Source: Snodgrassella alvi (GTDB taxonomy: Bacteria; Pseudomonadota; Gammaproteobacteria; Burkholderiales; Neisseriaceae). From it: 64,000 nt of DNA. Position 1 is the first letter of the stretch. Each line of letters opens with the position of its first letter. Shown here one piece after another: positions 33,234 through 40,808 of this stretch. The position numbers were made by a program, and so were the translations under genes. Location: positions 1 to 64,000 of the forward strand of contig NZ_MDVC01000106.1 in the NCBI RefSeq assembly GCF_002777425.1, written 5' to 3'. Below the pieces are notes generated by a model, which worked only from the letters and a program-made list of their open reading frames with translations, did not search any database and was not told the origin of the DNA.

Positions 33234-33293
33234 AGTTTTCAGAGTGTAGAACCAGCATAATTTTTTAACATGGGCACAAGCACTCTGAAAACT
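33234..33293 (+). repeat. 13-bp inverted repeat after tamB
   Basis: AGTTTTCAGAGTG (33234-33246) is the exact reverse complement of CACTCTGAAAACT (33281-33293), with a 34-base spacer. It lies 17 bases after the tamB stop. The U-tract is poor, so it may be a terminator, a 3'-end stabiliser or a mobile-element footprint. Confidence 0.7.
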
Positions 33294-33995
33294 TTATAAC
33301 TGGCTTAATCTGTTCGGGGCTGATTAATTAAATTAAGATAAATAAATAATCTATACCCATACTGGCTACTTAATTCTCTATAACATCCAAGCAAATTAAA
33401 ACTCCAGAATCTTTTTTGCATATACTGCACATCTGGCTTTATTATTTTACCCAGCATTAGGTATATTTAATTATCATAACAATACAGATATCAGCAATTT
33501 ACAGACTTACAGCCGAATTTACTGATAAAAATAATAAAATTTATAATCATCAGCACAAACAAAACCAAAAACAGCGCCAATATTGGCAACAAGTCAACAT
33601 TGTTTATAATAAATTCTCACCCAGAATAGCAGATAACAAAGACAATCGAATACACAAAAATAATTTAATCGTATATCTATTCGATTTTTTTATCCTTATC
33701 ATCTTTTTAATATAAGATTAAAATTCGAATTATTTTATTAAGCAACTGACAGCAATGTAAGCTAAACAATTATTTTCGACCAAAGCATTGCAATGCAATA
33801 TGGATGCTATTTTTAGCGTAAATTTAAAGTTATTTTAATTTTATCGAATCAAAATCACGCCGCTAGTAAATGCCGAATAATTATCCATAAGTAATATAAA
33901 ACCATCACCAATACCTGACAGTTTTTTCAAAACTGGCATAATTTTACTAGCATTGCGCGTACCCGGCTGATATTGCTGTCCAAAAGCACAGTTCC

Positions 33996-34022
33996 AGCAG
34001 GTATGCCAGCTACATACCTGCT
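33996..34022 (-). terminator. hairpin downstream of doxX
   Basis: AGCAGGTATG (33996-34005) pairs with CATACCTGCT (34013-34022) around a 7-base loop, 44 bases after the doxX stop. No T-run follows directly, so the terminator function is tentative. Confidence 0.5.
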
Positions 34023-34066
34023 CCTATATACATCAGCAAATCAATTACTGACGCTAATCCAAAAAA

Positions 34067-34486
34067 TTATTTACGCTGGTTATCCAGCGCCAAACAGCCG
34101 CCACCTGCAACAGACAGATACAGAAAAATAAAGCAGTATAATACCGCCATCTCTCCCTTATTCAATTGTGGCATAAGCAAAGTATGGATACCGGCAGACG
34201 GCATATGAATAAACAGGTACGCCACTGCCATCTGGCCGCAGAGAATAAAAGCCGTAGGCCGCACAAACAGACCAAGCAACAATAAAACACCACCAATTAA
34301 CTCCAACACACCTGCCGCGCCCATCATCGAGAATAGCGGCACCGCACCATGTCCATCAGTCATGGATAGCGGCCATTGCCAGAATTTCGCCGTGGCATGC
34401 TGAATATACAAAAACCCTGTAACCATACGCAGTAAACCTAGTGCATAGCCGGCATCCTCAGCATGAATTTTTTGTATAGAAATCAT
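34067..34486 (-). CDS. DoxX-family membrane protein
   Basis: A 139-residue inner-membrane protein with four predicted hydrophobic segments. DoxX features include LGLLRMVTGFLYIQHATAKF in the first helix region and MMGAAGVLELIGGVLLLLGL in the second. Family members act in redox stress or as subunits of small oxidoreductase systems, but the specific role is unknown. The frame is open further upstream; the ATG at 34486 has an AAGGA site and begins the conserved part. It is divergent from a LysR regulator 114 bases away, which suggests regulation by that protein. Confidence 0.85.
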   Translation of the reverse strand: MISIQKIHAEDAGYALGLLRMVTGFLYIQHATAKFWQWPLSMTDGHGAVPLFSMMGAAGVLELIGGVLLLLGLFVRPTAFILCGQMAVAYLFIHMPSAGIHTLLMPQLNKGEMAVLYCFIFLYLSVAGGGCLALDNQRK

Positions 34487-34600
34487 GGTAATTCCTTCTC
34501 TTTGTTCATAAATAAAGAAAACGAACGGCAGTGTATTGAATTTACCATTGAGAAACGATATCATTTTTATAGAATAATTATTTCCTGTAAAGAAAAATAA

Positions 34601-35458
34601 ATGGACACATTACAAAGCATGTGGGTTTTCCGTAATGTAGTAGAATTAGGCAGCTTTACCAAAGCAGCTGAATTCATGGATATTTCCACTGCAATGGCCA
34701 GCAAGCACCTGCATCATCTGGAAAAAAGCATACAGGCAAAACTGCTCAACCGCACCAGCCGCCGCATCAGCCTTACCGAAGCCGGGCAGGAATACTATCA
34801 CCGCTGTGTAGAAGCACTTGATACGCTTACCGAAGCCAAACACATTGCTCAGGCTGGTACAATCAAACCACAGGGTTTGCTTAAAATTACCGCCCCCAAC
34901 TGGTGTGCCTCACGTCATTTTGGCGAACTGATGGCCGAATACCGACAGCAATATCCGAATGTAAGTTTATCCATCTACCTCGACAGCCGGCGTACGGATT
35001 TAGTGGCCGAAGGAATCGATCTGGCTCTGCGCGTTACCAATCATCCCGAACCAAACCTGATTGTCAAACCCATTACCAAAATTGATTTTTTATGGGTAGC
35101 CAGCCCGCAATATCTGCACCAGCACGGTATACCGCACACCATCGCCGATCTGAAACAGCACTATGGCCTGTTACCACAGTATGTCCATCTTGATTTACCC
35201 CTTATCCCTGCTTGCACCAGCAACAGCGCCCTGCTATTACACCAGATGGCACTCAACCATATGGGACTGGCCTACCTGCCCGAGTGGATGATAAAAGGAG
35301 ATATCGAACACCAGCGTTTACAAGCTGTTGACCACTTCGCCTGTCCCCAAAGCCATACTCTGTATGCCGCCTATATGAACCGCGAATTTCTCAGTGCCAA
35401 AGTACGCAGCTTTATCGACTTTCTGGCCATGAAATTTGCAACCGACCAAAACCACTAA
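34601..35458 (+). CDS. LysR-family transcriptional regulator
   Basis: DNA-binding regulator of 285 residues. The N-terminal winged helix-turn-helix (about 1-60) has FTKAAEFMDISTAMASKHLHHLE and LLNRTSRRISLTEAG, typical of LysR proteins; the C-terminal effector-binding domain (about 88-280) follows the periplasmic-binding fold pattern. The subgroup resembles regulators of NAD(P)H or quinone reductases and DoxX genes. It is divergent from doxX and 31 bases upstream of the glycerate kinase gene on the same strand, so it may control both. The ligand is unknown. Confidence 0.93.
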   Translation: MDTLQSMWVFRNVVELGSFTKAAEFMDISTAMASKHLHHLEKSIQAKLLNRTSRRISLTEAGQEYYHRCVEALDTLTEAKHIAQAGTIKPQGLLKITAPNWCASRHFGELMAEYRQQYPNVSLSIYLDSRRTDLVAEGIDLALRVTNHPEPNLIVKPITKIDFLWVASPQYLHQHGIPHTIADLKQHYGLLPQYVHLDLPLIPACTSNSALLLHQMALNHMGLAYLPEWMIKGDIEHQRLQAVDHFACPQSHTLYAAYMNREFLSAKVRSFIDFLAMKFATDQNH

Positions 35459-35489
35459 AATTCAACCAAACAGCCCTAGGAGAAACTGC

Positions 35490-36758
35490 ATGCTCAACCA
35501 CGCCAACGCCATCAGCTTTTTACAGCAACTGTTTCATTACACCGTCAAAGAAGCCAGCCCGATTAATAAAATGAGCGCGTGGCTGCCAGCACAAAAGCCC
35601 TGTGGACGGGTAGTTGTCGTAGGCGCAGGCAAAGCAGCAGCAGCCATGGCCGCTGAATGGGAAAGAATCTGGCCACACGATTATCCGCCACTATCCGGCG
35701 TAGTTGTGACCCGTTACGGCCACAGCGTACCCACAAAGCATATCAAAGTACTGGAAGCCAGCCATCCCCTGCCGGATTCTGCCGGACAGGCAGCCGCTCA
35801 GGCTTTACTCAATGCGGTAAGCGGGTTAAATGCAGATGATCAGGTATATTATCTGGTATCAGGCGGTGCCTCAGCCCTGACTACCCTGCCGGTAGCGGGT
35901 ATTACACTGGCCGATAAACAATATATTAACCGCCAGCTGCTCAGCCACGGCGTCCCCATAGAAGCCATGAATACCCTGCGCAAACATCTGTCGCGCATCA
36001 AGGGCGGCCGGCTGGCAGAAGCTGCTGCGCCAGCACATATCACCACACTGGCCATCTCCGATGTAGTCGGCGACGATATCAGCACCATTGGTTCCGGCGC
36101 CGCAGTAGCTGATCCAACCACACTGGCCGACATTGAACATATCGTAAACCAGTATCAGCTCAACCTGCCTGCCAGTGTAGCCACCTATTTGCACACAGCC
36201 GAAGCAGAAACGCCTAAAAAACTGCCTAACAGCAGCGCACATATCATCATTACCCCGCATCAGGCTTTCAGCGCCGCGCAAAACTGGGCACAAAATCAAA
36301 ATATCGATGTACTTTATCTGGGCGACCGTATTGGTGGCGAAGCACGGGAAGTTGCTCAGGTTATGGCCGGAATTGCCCTGTTTCAGCGTCATCAGCGCCA
36401 GAACAGCAAACCACTGTTAATTCTCAGCGGCGGAGAAACCACCGTTACTCTGAACCAGCAACAGGGATGTGGCGGCCGTAACAGCGAATTTCTGCTGGCA
36501 CTGGCTATTGCCCTGAATGGTGTCGATAACATCTACGCCCTGGCTGCAGACACCGACGGCATTGATGGCAGCGAAGACAACGCCGGCGCATGGCTTACCC
36601 CAGACAGCCTGCTCAAAGCACAGCAGGCCGGACTATGCGCTACTACCATGCTCCAGCAACACCGTGCTTACGACTTCTTTGCCTCAACAGAACAACTACT
36701 GCTGACCACCCCCACCCGCACCAATATCAACGATTTTCGTGCCATACTGGTGCTATAA
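35490..36758 (+). CDS. glycerate 2-kinase, MOFRL family
   Basis: A 422-residue kinase that phosphorylates glycerate to 2-phosphoglycerate, linking hydroxypyruvate or tartronate metabolism to glycolysis. The N-terminal domain has VVVVGAGKAAAAMAAEWE and YLVSGGASALTTLP; the C-terminal MOFRL domain contains LILSGGETTVTL, GGRNSEFLLALAIAL and AADTDGIDGSEDNAGAW. A frame extension to 35436 overlaps the lysR gene; the ATG at 35490 with AGGAG is the clear start. It likely forms an operon with the LysR gene just upstream. TtuD and GckA are both names used for this family. Confidence 0.93.
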   Translation: MLNHANAISFLQQLFHYTVKEASPINKMSAWLPAQKPCGRVVVVGAGKAAAAMAAEWERIWPHDYPPLSGVVVTRYGHSVPTKHIKVLEASHPLPDSAGQAAAQALLNAVSGLNADDQVYYLVSGGASALTTLPVAGITLADKQYINRQLLSHGVPIEAMNTLRKHLSRIKGGRLAEAAAPAHITTLAISDVVGDDISTIGSGAAVADPTTLADIEHIVNQYQLNLPASVATYLHTAEAETPKKLPNSSAHIIITPHQAFSAAQNWAQNQNIDVLYLGDRIGGEAREVAQVMAGIALFQRHQRQNSKPLLILSGGETTVTLNQQQGCGGRNSEFLLALAIALNGVDNIYALAADTDGIDGSEDNAGAWLTPDSLLKAQQAGLCATTMLQQHRAYDFFASTEQLLLTTPTRTNINDFRAILVL

Positions 36759-37362
36759 CAGAACTGAATACAACAGAAATTAGCCTGCTCAGACTTAATT
36801 CATAAACAATTAATATAAATCATATATTTATATATACAACTGCCAATATAAATAATTCCGTATTTACAAGGATGCCTAACAATTATGAAAAAATAACGTT
36901 CTTATTCATATTATTTCTTTTAGCGGCATGTGCTCAAAAGATTACTTTTAGTTGTGATAATTTGCCTACTACTATTGCAGGAATAGCCATATTATGCCGA
37001 ACTTAAAATCTTTACTGGAGCAAGTAAGGCAAGATTGATATCTGCCGCTATGAATCTTCCTATATTAATCGTTGCAGGTATGCATAAAGGTGATTTAGTT
37101 GATTATAATCATATAATTATTAAATGATATTTATAAATTTATAGAAATAGTTTTCTGAAAATATTATAGATAACTTAATAGAAATTTATATTGTCTGTTG
37201 GTACTATAAACAAATTTTTTGCAATGTAAATTTGAACTTTATATCCCATATATCTGACCTGAAATTTGTGGTTAGATTTTCAATATCATCTCCATCTTGA
37301 CTATATGATTTATTTTAATAAATGCCAAATCAATTAACAATTTAATGTTAACTTAAAAGATA
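36759..37362. other. AT-rich region containing a lipoprotein-like relic
   Basis: About 600 bases between the glycerate kinase gene and the split DUF4760 gene. The only coding-like content is the lipoprotein-like sequence listed at 36885; the rest is AT-rich with no recognised feature. Confidence 0.55.
36885..37127 (+). pseudogene. probable frameshifted small lipoprotein gene
   Basis: The ATG at 36885 is followed by six A and an immediate stop (ATG AAA AAA TAA). One extra A would give MKKITFLFILFLLAACAQK, a textbook lipoprotein signal with lipobox LAAC. The in-frame continuation runs to ILCRT and a stop at 37006, while a second frame continues as AELKIFTGASKARLISAAMN to IIIK and a stop at 37127. 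Two shifts would restore one protein of about 80 residues. Alternatively, a 44-residue protein could start at 36872, but its ribosome site is too close to the ATG. Family not recognised. Confidence 0.45.
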
Positions 37363-37898
37363 TTATCTAACTGAATTGATTCTGTTTACTTTTTTATTTT
37401 CCCATTTATTTGATAGCCATTCTATTTCTTGATGATAGGTGAAAACTTCTTTTCTTCTGCGAATCTCTGCTACTATGGGTGCAACAGCTTCCCAGATTTT
37501 TAGCAAATTTGTACAAATATATTCTTTATAGATTTTCTCATCAAAAGCTTTTCTACGGATACCTAAAGCAGTAAATTCAAGTCGATTCAATACGTATCGT
37601 ATATTATTTAATTGTTCATGCACAGTATCAATAAATTCAGCATAATTAACCAAACAAACATCATTATTAATTAATTTGCTGATACTTGCATATTTTCCTT
37701 ATAAACTTTGTCTTGTTCCGTAGCAATGATTAAATCAATAGTAGTTCGTCTACGCTCCCTTTTCCCATTTAAATAAATAACATAAACAGCAGTAATCGCA
37801 GATAAAATTACTGCTCCTGTTTGCACCCAGAAGCCATACGATTCGCCAAGTATTAAATTGGCCTGCTTTGTAATTTCAATTTCCATCCCAACCTTCAA
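37363..37898 (-). pseudogene. DUF4760-like membrane-anchored protein, split by a frameshift
   Basis: Two consecutive minus-strand frames look like halves of one gene. The upstream half (37898-37671, 75 residues) has an N-terminal transmembrane helix (FWVQTGAVILSAITAVYVIY) and ends ENMQVSAN. The downstream half (37653-37363, 96 residues, TTG start) continues with a helical domain (LNRLEFTALGIRRKAFDEK, LLKIWEAVAPIVAEIRRRK). A shift at CAAATTAATTAATAAT would join them directly without losing sequence. The arrangement TM helix plus helical domain fits DUF4760-type proteins, of unknown function. Whether it is a true pseudogene or two small proteins is open. Confidence 0.6.
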
Positions 37899-38362
37899 AA
37901 TAAATTCTTTTCATCAATTCAATCCTTTATGGCTGGCATAATTCGTTTTCAAAATAAATAAACTTACCATTTACATAAGACATTATTATCAAAAAGTTAC
38001 CAATAATCAATAATTATTTATATAGTTTAGCATATGGTTACTCCGATTATTACTGTATCAACAACAGCCTGTTTACTATTATATCTAGATCGCAGCCAGC
38101 ACACTCATATCCAGATCGAAATTTTCTATTTATTTACTTAAACTTATCTTCAAGCAGATAACATAAAATCTGAGTATTTGAAGTAGTTCACTGTTCAATA
38201 AGTTCCATTGATAAATTTATCTATAGAGACGATATTTATTCTTTTTAAAATTATCAATTCAGCATTTTATACCTATCTCAAAACAGTTTCTTCTGCGAAT
38301 GCATAAATCATTATTAATAGTATAGCTATTTTCAATAACAATACTGAAACAGGAAATATGCT
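37899..38362. other. AT-rich intergenic region
   Basis: Roughly 460 bases upstream of the split DUF4760 gene and of the orphan gene at 38363. Promoters for both should lie here; no gene or RNA was recognised. Confidence 0.55.
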
Positions 38363-38737
38363 ATGACTAAATTATCACCACAATTGGCAGACGGTGCCGC
38401 CACTCTTCTGCTCAATGCTCAGGCTATAGGTATTATTCGCAATCCAGATTTATCGGTAGCAGAAAAAGCCAGACTGATTAGCCCAGAAGACCTTGCACTG
38501 CTGCTACACTGCTGCGAATCAGAAGATTATATTTTACAGGAACTAATGCAAATACTGGGCAAGCTGTTAATAGAACGTGAAAATCTGGGTGGCATGGCTA
38601 CGGTGAGTATGACAGAAATGCTGAGTTTTTCTGGCAGTTTGAATACACTGATAGGAGGATTGTGGTACTGTATGGCCGAAATCAGGCAACAGGCACTTGC
38701 TATCAGCCTATATCATGCGAGCACCATAAAACAATAA
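38363..38737 (+). CDS. hypothetical 124-residue soluble protein
   Basis: Mostly helical, Leu/Ala-rich protein without signal peptide or clear transmembrane helix. Visible features are an acidic region (LISPEDLALLLHCCESEDY, about residues 39-57) with a Cys pair and a Gly/Ser-rich stretch (SFSGSLNTLIGG) towards the C-terminus. The AGGA ribosome site is good and a strong terminator follows, so this is a real single-gene unit. Codon use is less AT-rich than the surrounding DNA. I recognise no family. Confidence 0.7.
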   Translation: MTKLSPQLADGAATLLLNAQAIGIIRNPDLSVAEKARLISPEDLALLLHCCESEDYILQELMQILGKLLIERENLGGMATVSMTEMLSFSGSLNTLIGGLWYCMAEIRQQALAISLYHASTIKQ

Positions 38738-38757
38738 TGCTTTGAGGCTAAAAAGCA

Positions 38758-38794
38758 GCCAGTGTATCCGTTCGACAGATATACTGGCTTTTTT
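38758..38794 (+). terminator. intrinsic terminator of the orphan gene
   Basis: An 11-bp stem with one G-T pair (38758-38768 with 38778-38788) and a 9-base loop is followed by TTTTTT. Confidence 0.88.
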
Positions 38795-38844
38795 GCCACA
38801 TACCGGCGTGATTCACAACTATTTATGCAGCTATGTTCCGAGTA

Positions 38845-39321
38845 TTACAGGGTTAGCTCCATCTGGATATTCACTCGCTTAAATGAGCTGGGATGGTCGG
38901 TGATTTCTTTAAAGCCAGCTTTCTGGTACAGATGAATGGCCGGTTTCAGGCTGGTATGGCTTTCTATATACAGTTTTTTCGCGCCCTGCTCTCGCGCTTT
39001 GGCTATCACGGCCTCTATTAGCTGTGAACCAATGTGCTTGCCCTGAGCTTCTGGCGCTACAGCCAGTTTGGCCAGTTCAAAATCGTAGGGATCACCATCC
39101 AGTTTTACCAGCGCGCATACGCCTACGGGCTTTCCATTATCCAGTGCAACCAGTATGTAGCCACCTTTTTCAATAATGGCCTGTCTGGGATTATCGAGTA
39201 ACTGATAATCGCGGTCATCCATTTCAAAGTATTTGGCTATCCATGCTGCATTTAAATCCCGAAAAGCAGACTGATAGCGGTCGTTATAATCGACAATCTG
39301 CATTTTTTCTGTTGCGCTCAT
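38845..39321 (-). CDS. GNAT-family N-acetyltransferase
   Basis: A 158-residue acetyltransferase. The acetyl-CoA pyrophosphate loop reads VAPEAQGKHIGSQLIEAV, followed by the late beta-strand and helix LYIESHTSLKPAIHLYQKAG. The substrate is not predictable. An upstream frame extension overlaps the HAD gene; the ATG at 39321 has AAGGA and starts the domain. It lies 10 bases behind the HAD gene and so probably forms the last gene of an hda-HAD-GNAT operon. Confidence 0.88.
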   Translation of the reverse strand: MSATEKMQIVDYNDRYQSAFRDLNAAWIAKYFEMDDRDYQLLDNPRQAIIEKGGYILVALDNGKPVGVCALVKLDGDPYDFELAKLAVAPEAQGKHIGSQLIEAVIAKAREQGAKKLYIESHTSLKPAIHLYQKAGFKEITDHPSSFKRVNIQMELTL

Positions 39322-39331
39322 GCTGCATCCT

Positions 39332-39997
39332 TTACATGAAATTGAGTATCGGCCAGCCATGGCGGCGCGCATATTGCGCCAGTTTTTCATCAGGATTAAC
39401 GGCCACTGGGTCGGTTACTTCCTTCAGCAGTGGCAGATCATTGTGCGAATCACTGTAGAAATACACTTTGGCAAAATCGCTCAGCTGCTGCCCGCGCTGT
39501 ACCAGCCATTGTTGCAGGCGGGTAACTTTGCCCTCTTTAAAGCTGGGTGTGCCAATATAGCGTCCGGTGTAATTACCTGCTGCATCCGTTTCTAACTGTA
39601 CGCCGATAATATTCTGAATACCAAATGTTTTTGCAATCGGAGCGATAATAAATTCATTGGTAGCGGATAACAGCAACATTTCATCACCGGCATCACGATG
39701 CCCCTGTACCAGCATTTTTGCCATGGTAGAAATATGCGGCACGATAAAGTCGCGCATGTATTCGGTATGCATTTCATCCAGTTCAGCACGGCTGAAACGT
39801 GCCAGTGGAGCGAGCTGAAATTGCAGAAATTCATCTATATCCAGGCAGCCATTGAGATAATCCTGATAGAATTTGTCGTTTTTCATATCGACAAATGATT
39901 TGTCTACCAATCCTTTTTGCAGCAGATATTTCGGCCATTCATTATCCGAATCACAGTTAATCAGGGTGTTATCAAGGTCAAAAATAGCCAGATTCAT
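39332..39997 (-). CDS. HAD-superfamily (SerB-like, subclass IB) phosphatase
   Basis: A 221-residue phosphohydrolase with the aspartate nucleophile motif FDLDNTL at residues 6-12, motif II in LLLSATNEF, the conserved lysine in FKEGKV, and motif IV in YSDSHNDLPLL. The C1-type helical cap between about 20 and 90 fits subclass IB, which includes phosphoserine and other small-molecule phosphatases. The ATG overlaps the hda stop (ATGA), so translation is coupled. This gene is often found next to hda in Neisseriaceae. Confidence 0.92.
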   Translation of the reverse strand: MNLAIFDLDNTLINCDSDNEWPKYLLQKGLVDKSFVDMKNDKFYQDYLNGCLDIDEFLQFQLAPLARFSRAELDEMHTEYMRDFIVPHISTMAKMLVQGHRDAGDEMLLLSATNEFIIAPIAKTFGIQNIIGVQLETDAAGNYTGRYIGTPSFKEGKVTRLQQWLVQRGQQLSDFAKVYFYSDSHNDLPLLKEVTDPVAVNPDEKLAQYARRHGWPILNFM

Positions 39998-40662
39998 GCA
40001 TGTTCCTGTTGTTTGAGTAGCTGGCGCAGTAATGTGAGGGTGATGCGCCGTCCCTGCGCCAGTGAGTAGTCATTCAGGGTATTGAGCATCAGAAGCAGGC
40101 TGTCCAGATCGCGCCGCCAGTGAGCAAGCAGGTAGCGGATAACTTCGGCATCCACAGGTATCTGCCGCGCATGTGCCATGCCTACCAGAGCATTGAATTT
40201 TTCATCATCGCTTAATGGCTTGATTTCGTACACCAGACAAAAGGCCATGCGTGTACGTAAATCTTCACGAATCATGAGCTGCTGGGGCGGGATGGCTGAG
40301 CTCAGGAGTAAGTTACCACGACGGCTGTTACGAAAATGGTTGAAGAGAGAAAATAGTTGCTGCTGCTCGGTGGCACTAAGTAATTCAATCTGGTCTACGG
40401 CAACGCAATCGAGATCAAACAGCCAGTAGCCAAGGCCTTCTCTGGCGGCATCAACATATTCAGCTTTCAACCCGCGCGACTGTGCTTGTGCCACCCATGC
40501 TTTGAGCAAATGGCTTTTACCGCTGCCGGCCTCTCCCCAGACAAAAATAAATGGGTCGGCCTGCTGTTGTAATACGTAAATCAATTCTGCATTGGTATGG
40601 CCAAGAAATTTATCAAATCCGGGATAGCTGCGATCATCAAAGTCAAATATCAGTTGGTTCAC
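39994..40662 (-). CDS. hda: DnaA regulatory inactivator Hda
   Basis: AAA+ protein of 222 residues, homologous to the DnaA ATPase domain. With the beta clamp it stimulates ATP hydrolysis by DnaA and so prevents re-initiation of replication. The N-terminal clamp-binding element is seen in QLIFDF, the Walker A motif in GEAGSGKSHLL (about 43-53) and Walker B in CVAVDQIELL. The start codon is GTG without an obvious ribosome site. First gene of a three-gene unit with the HAD and GNAT genes. Confidence 0.92.
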   Translation of the reverse strand: MNQLIFDFDDRSYPGFDKFLGHTNAELIYVLQQQADPFIFVWGEAGSGKSHLLKAWVAQAQSRGLKAEYVDAAREGLGYWLFDLDCVAVDQIELLSATEQQQLFSLFNHFRNSRRGNLLLSSAIPPQQLMIREDLRTRMAFCLVYEIKPLSDDEKFNALVGMAHARQIPVDAEVIRYLLAHWRRDLDSLLLMLNTLNDYSLAQGRRITLTLLRQLLKQQEHA

Positions 40663-40808
40663 TACGGTAGACCAGTTTGAAAAGGTAGTGCGGCCTTTGA
40701 TTGTACGCTGTCTGCTTTGTTTATTTCAAGCAGCACAATGGAGTAATTCTGCTGAGGAATAAGGATTTTATGTCTGCCAGTACTGTTTGGACAGATACAC
40801 AGAAATAT

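Larger units (their letters stand above)
33217..34066. other. AT-rich region between tamB and doxX
   Basis: About 850 bases with no supported gene. An open frame on the plus strand (about 33,470-33,715) has no start codon and low-complexity AT-rich content, so it is not called. Two hairpins at the ends are listed separately. Confidence 0.65.

Noticed and set aside
33470-33715. Open frame of about 80 codons in the tamB-doxX gap
   Set aside because: No start codon anywhere in the frame, strongly AT-driven composition and no ribosome site.
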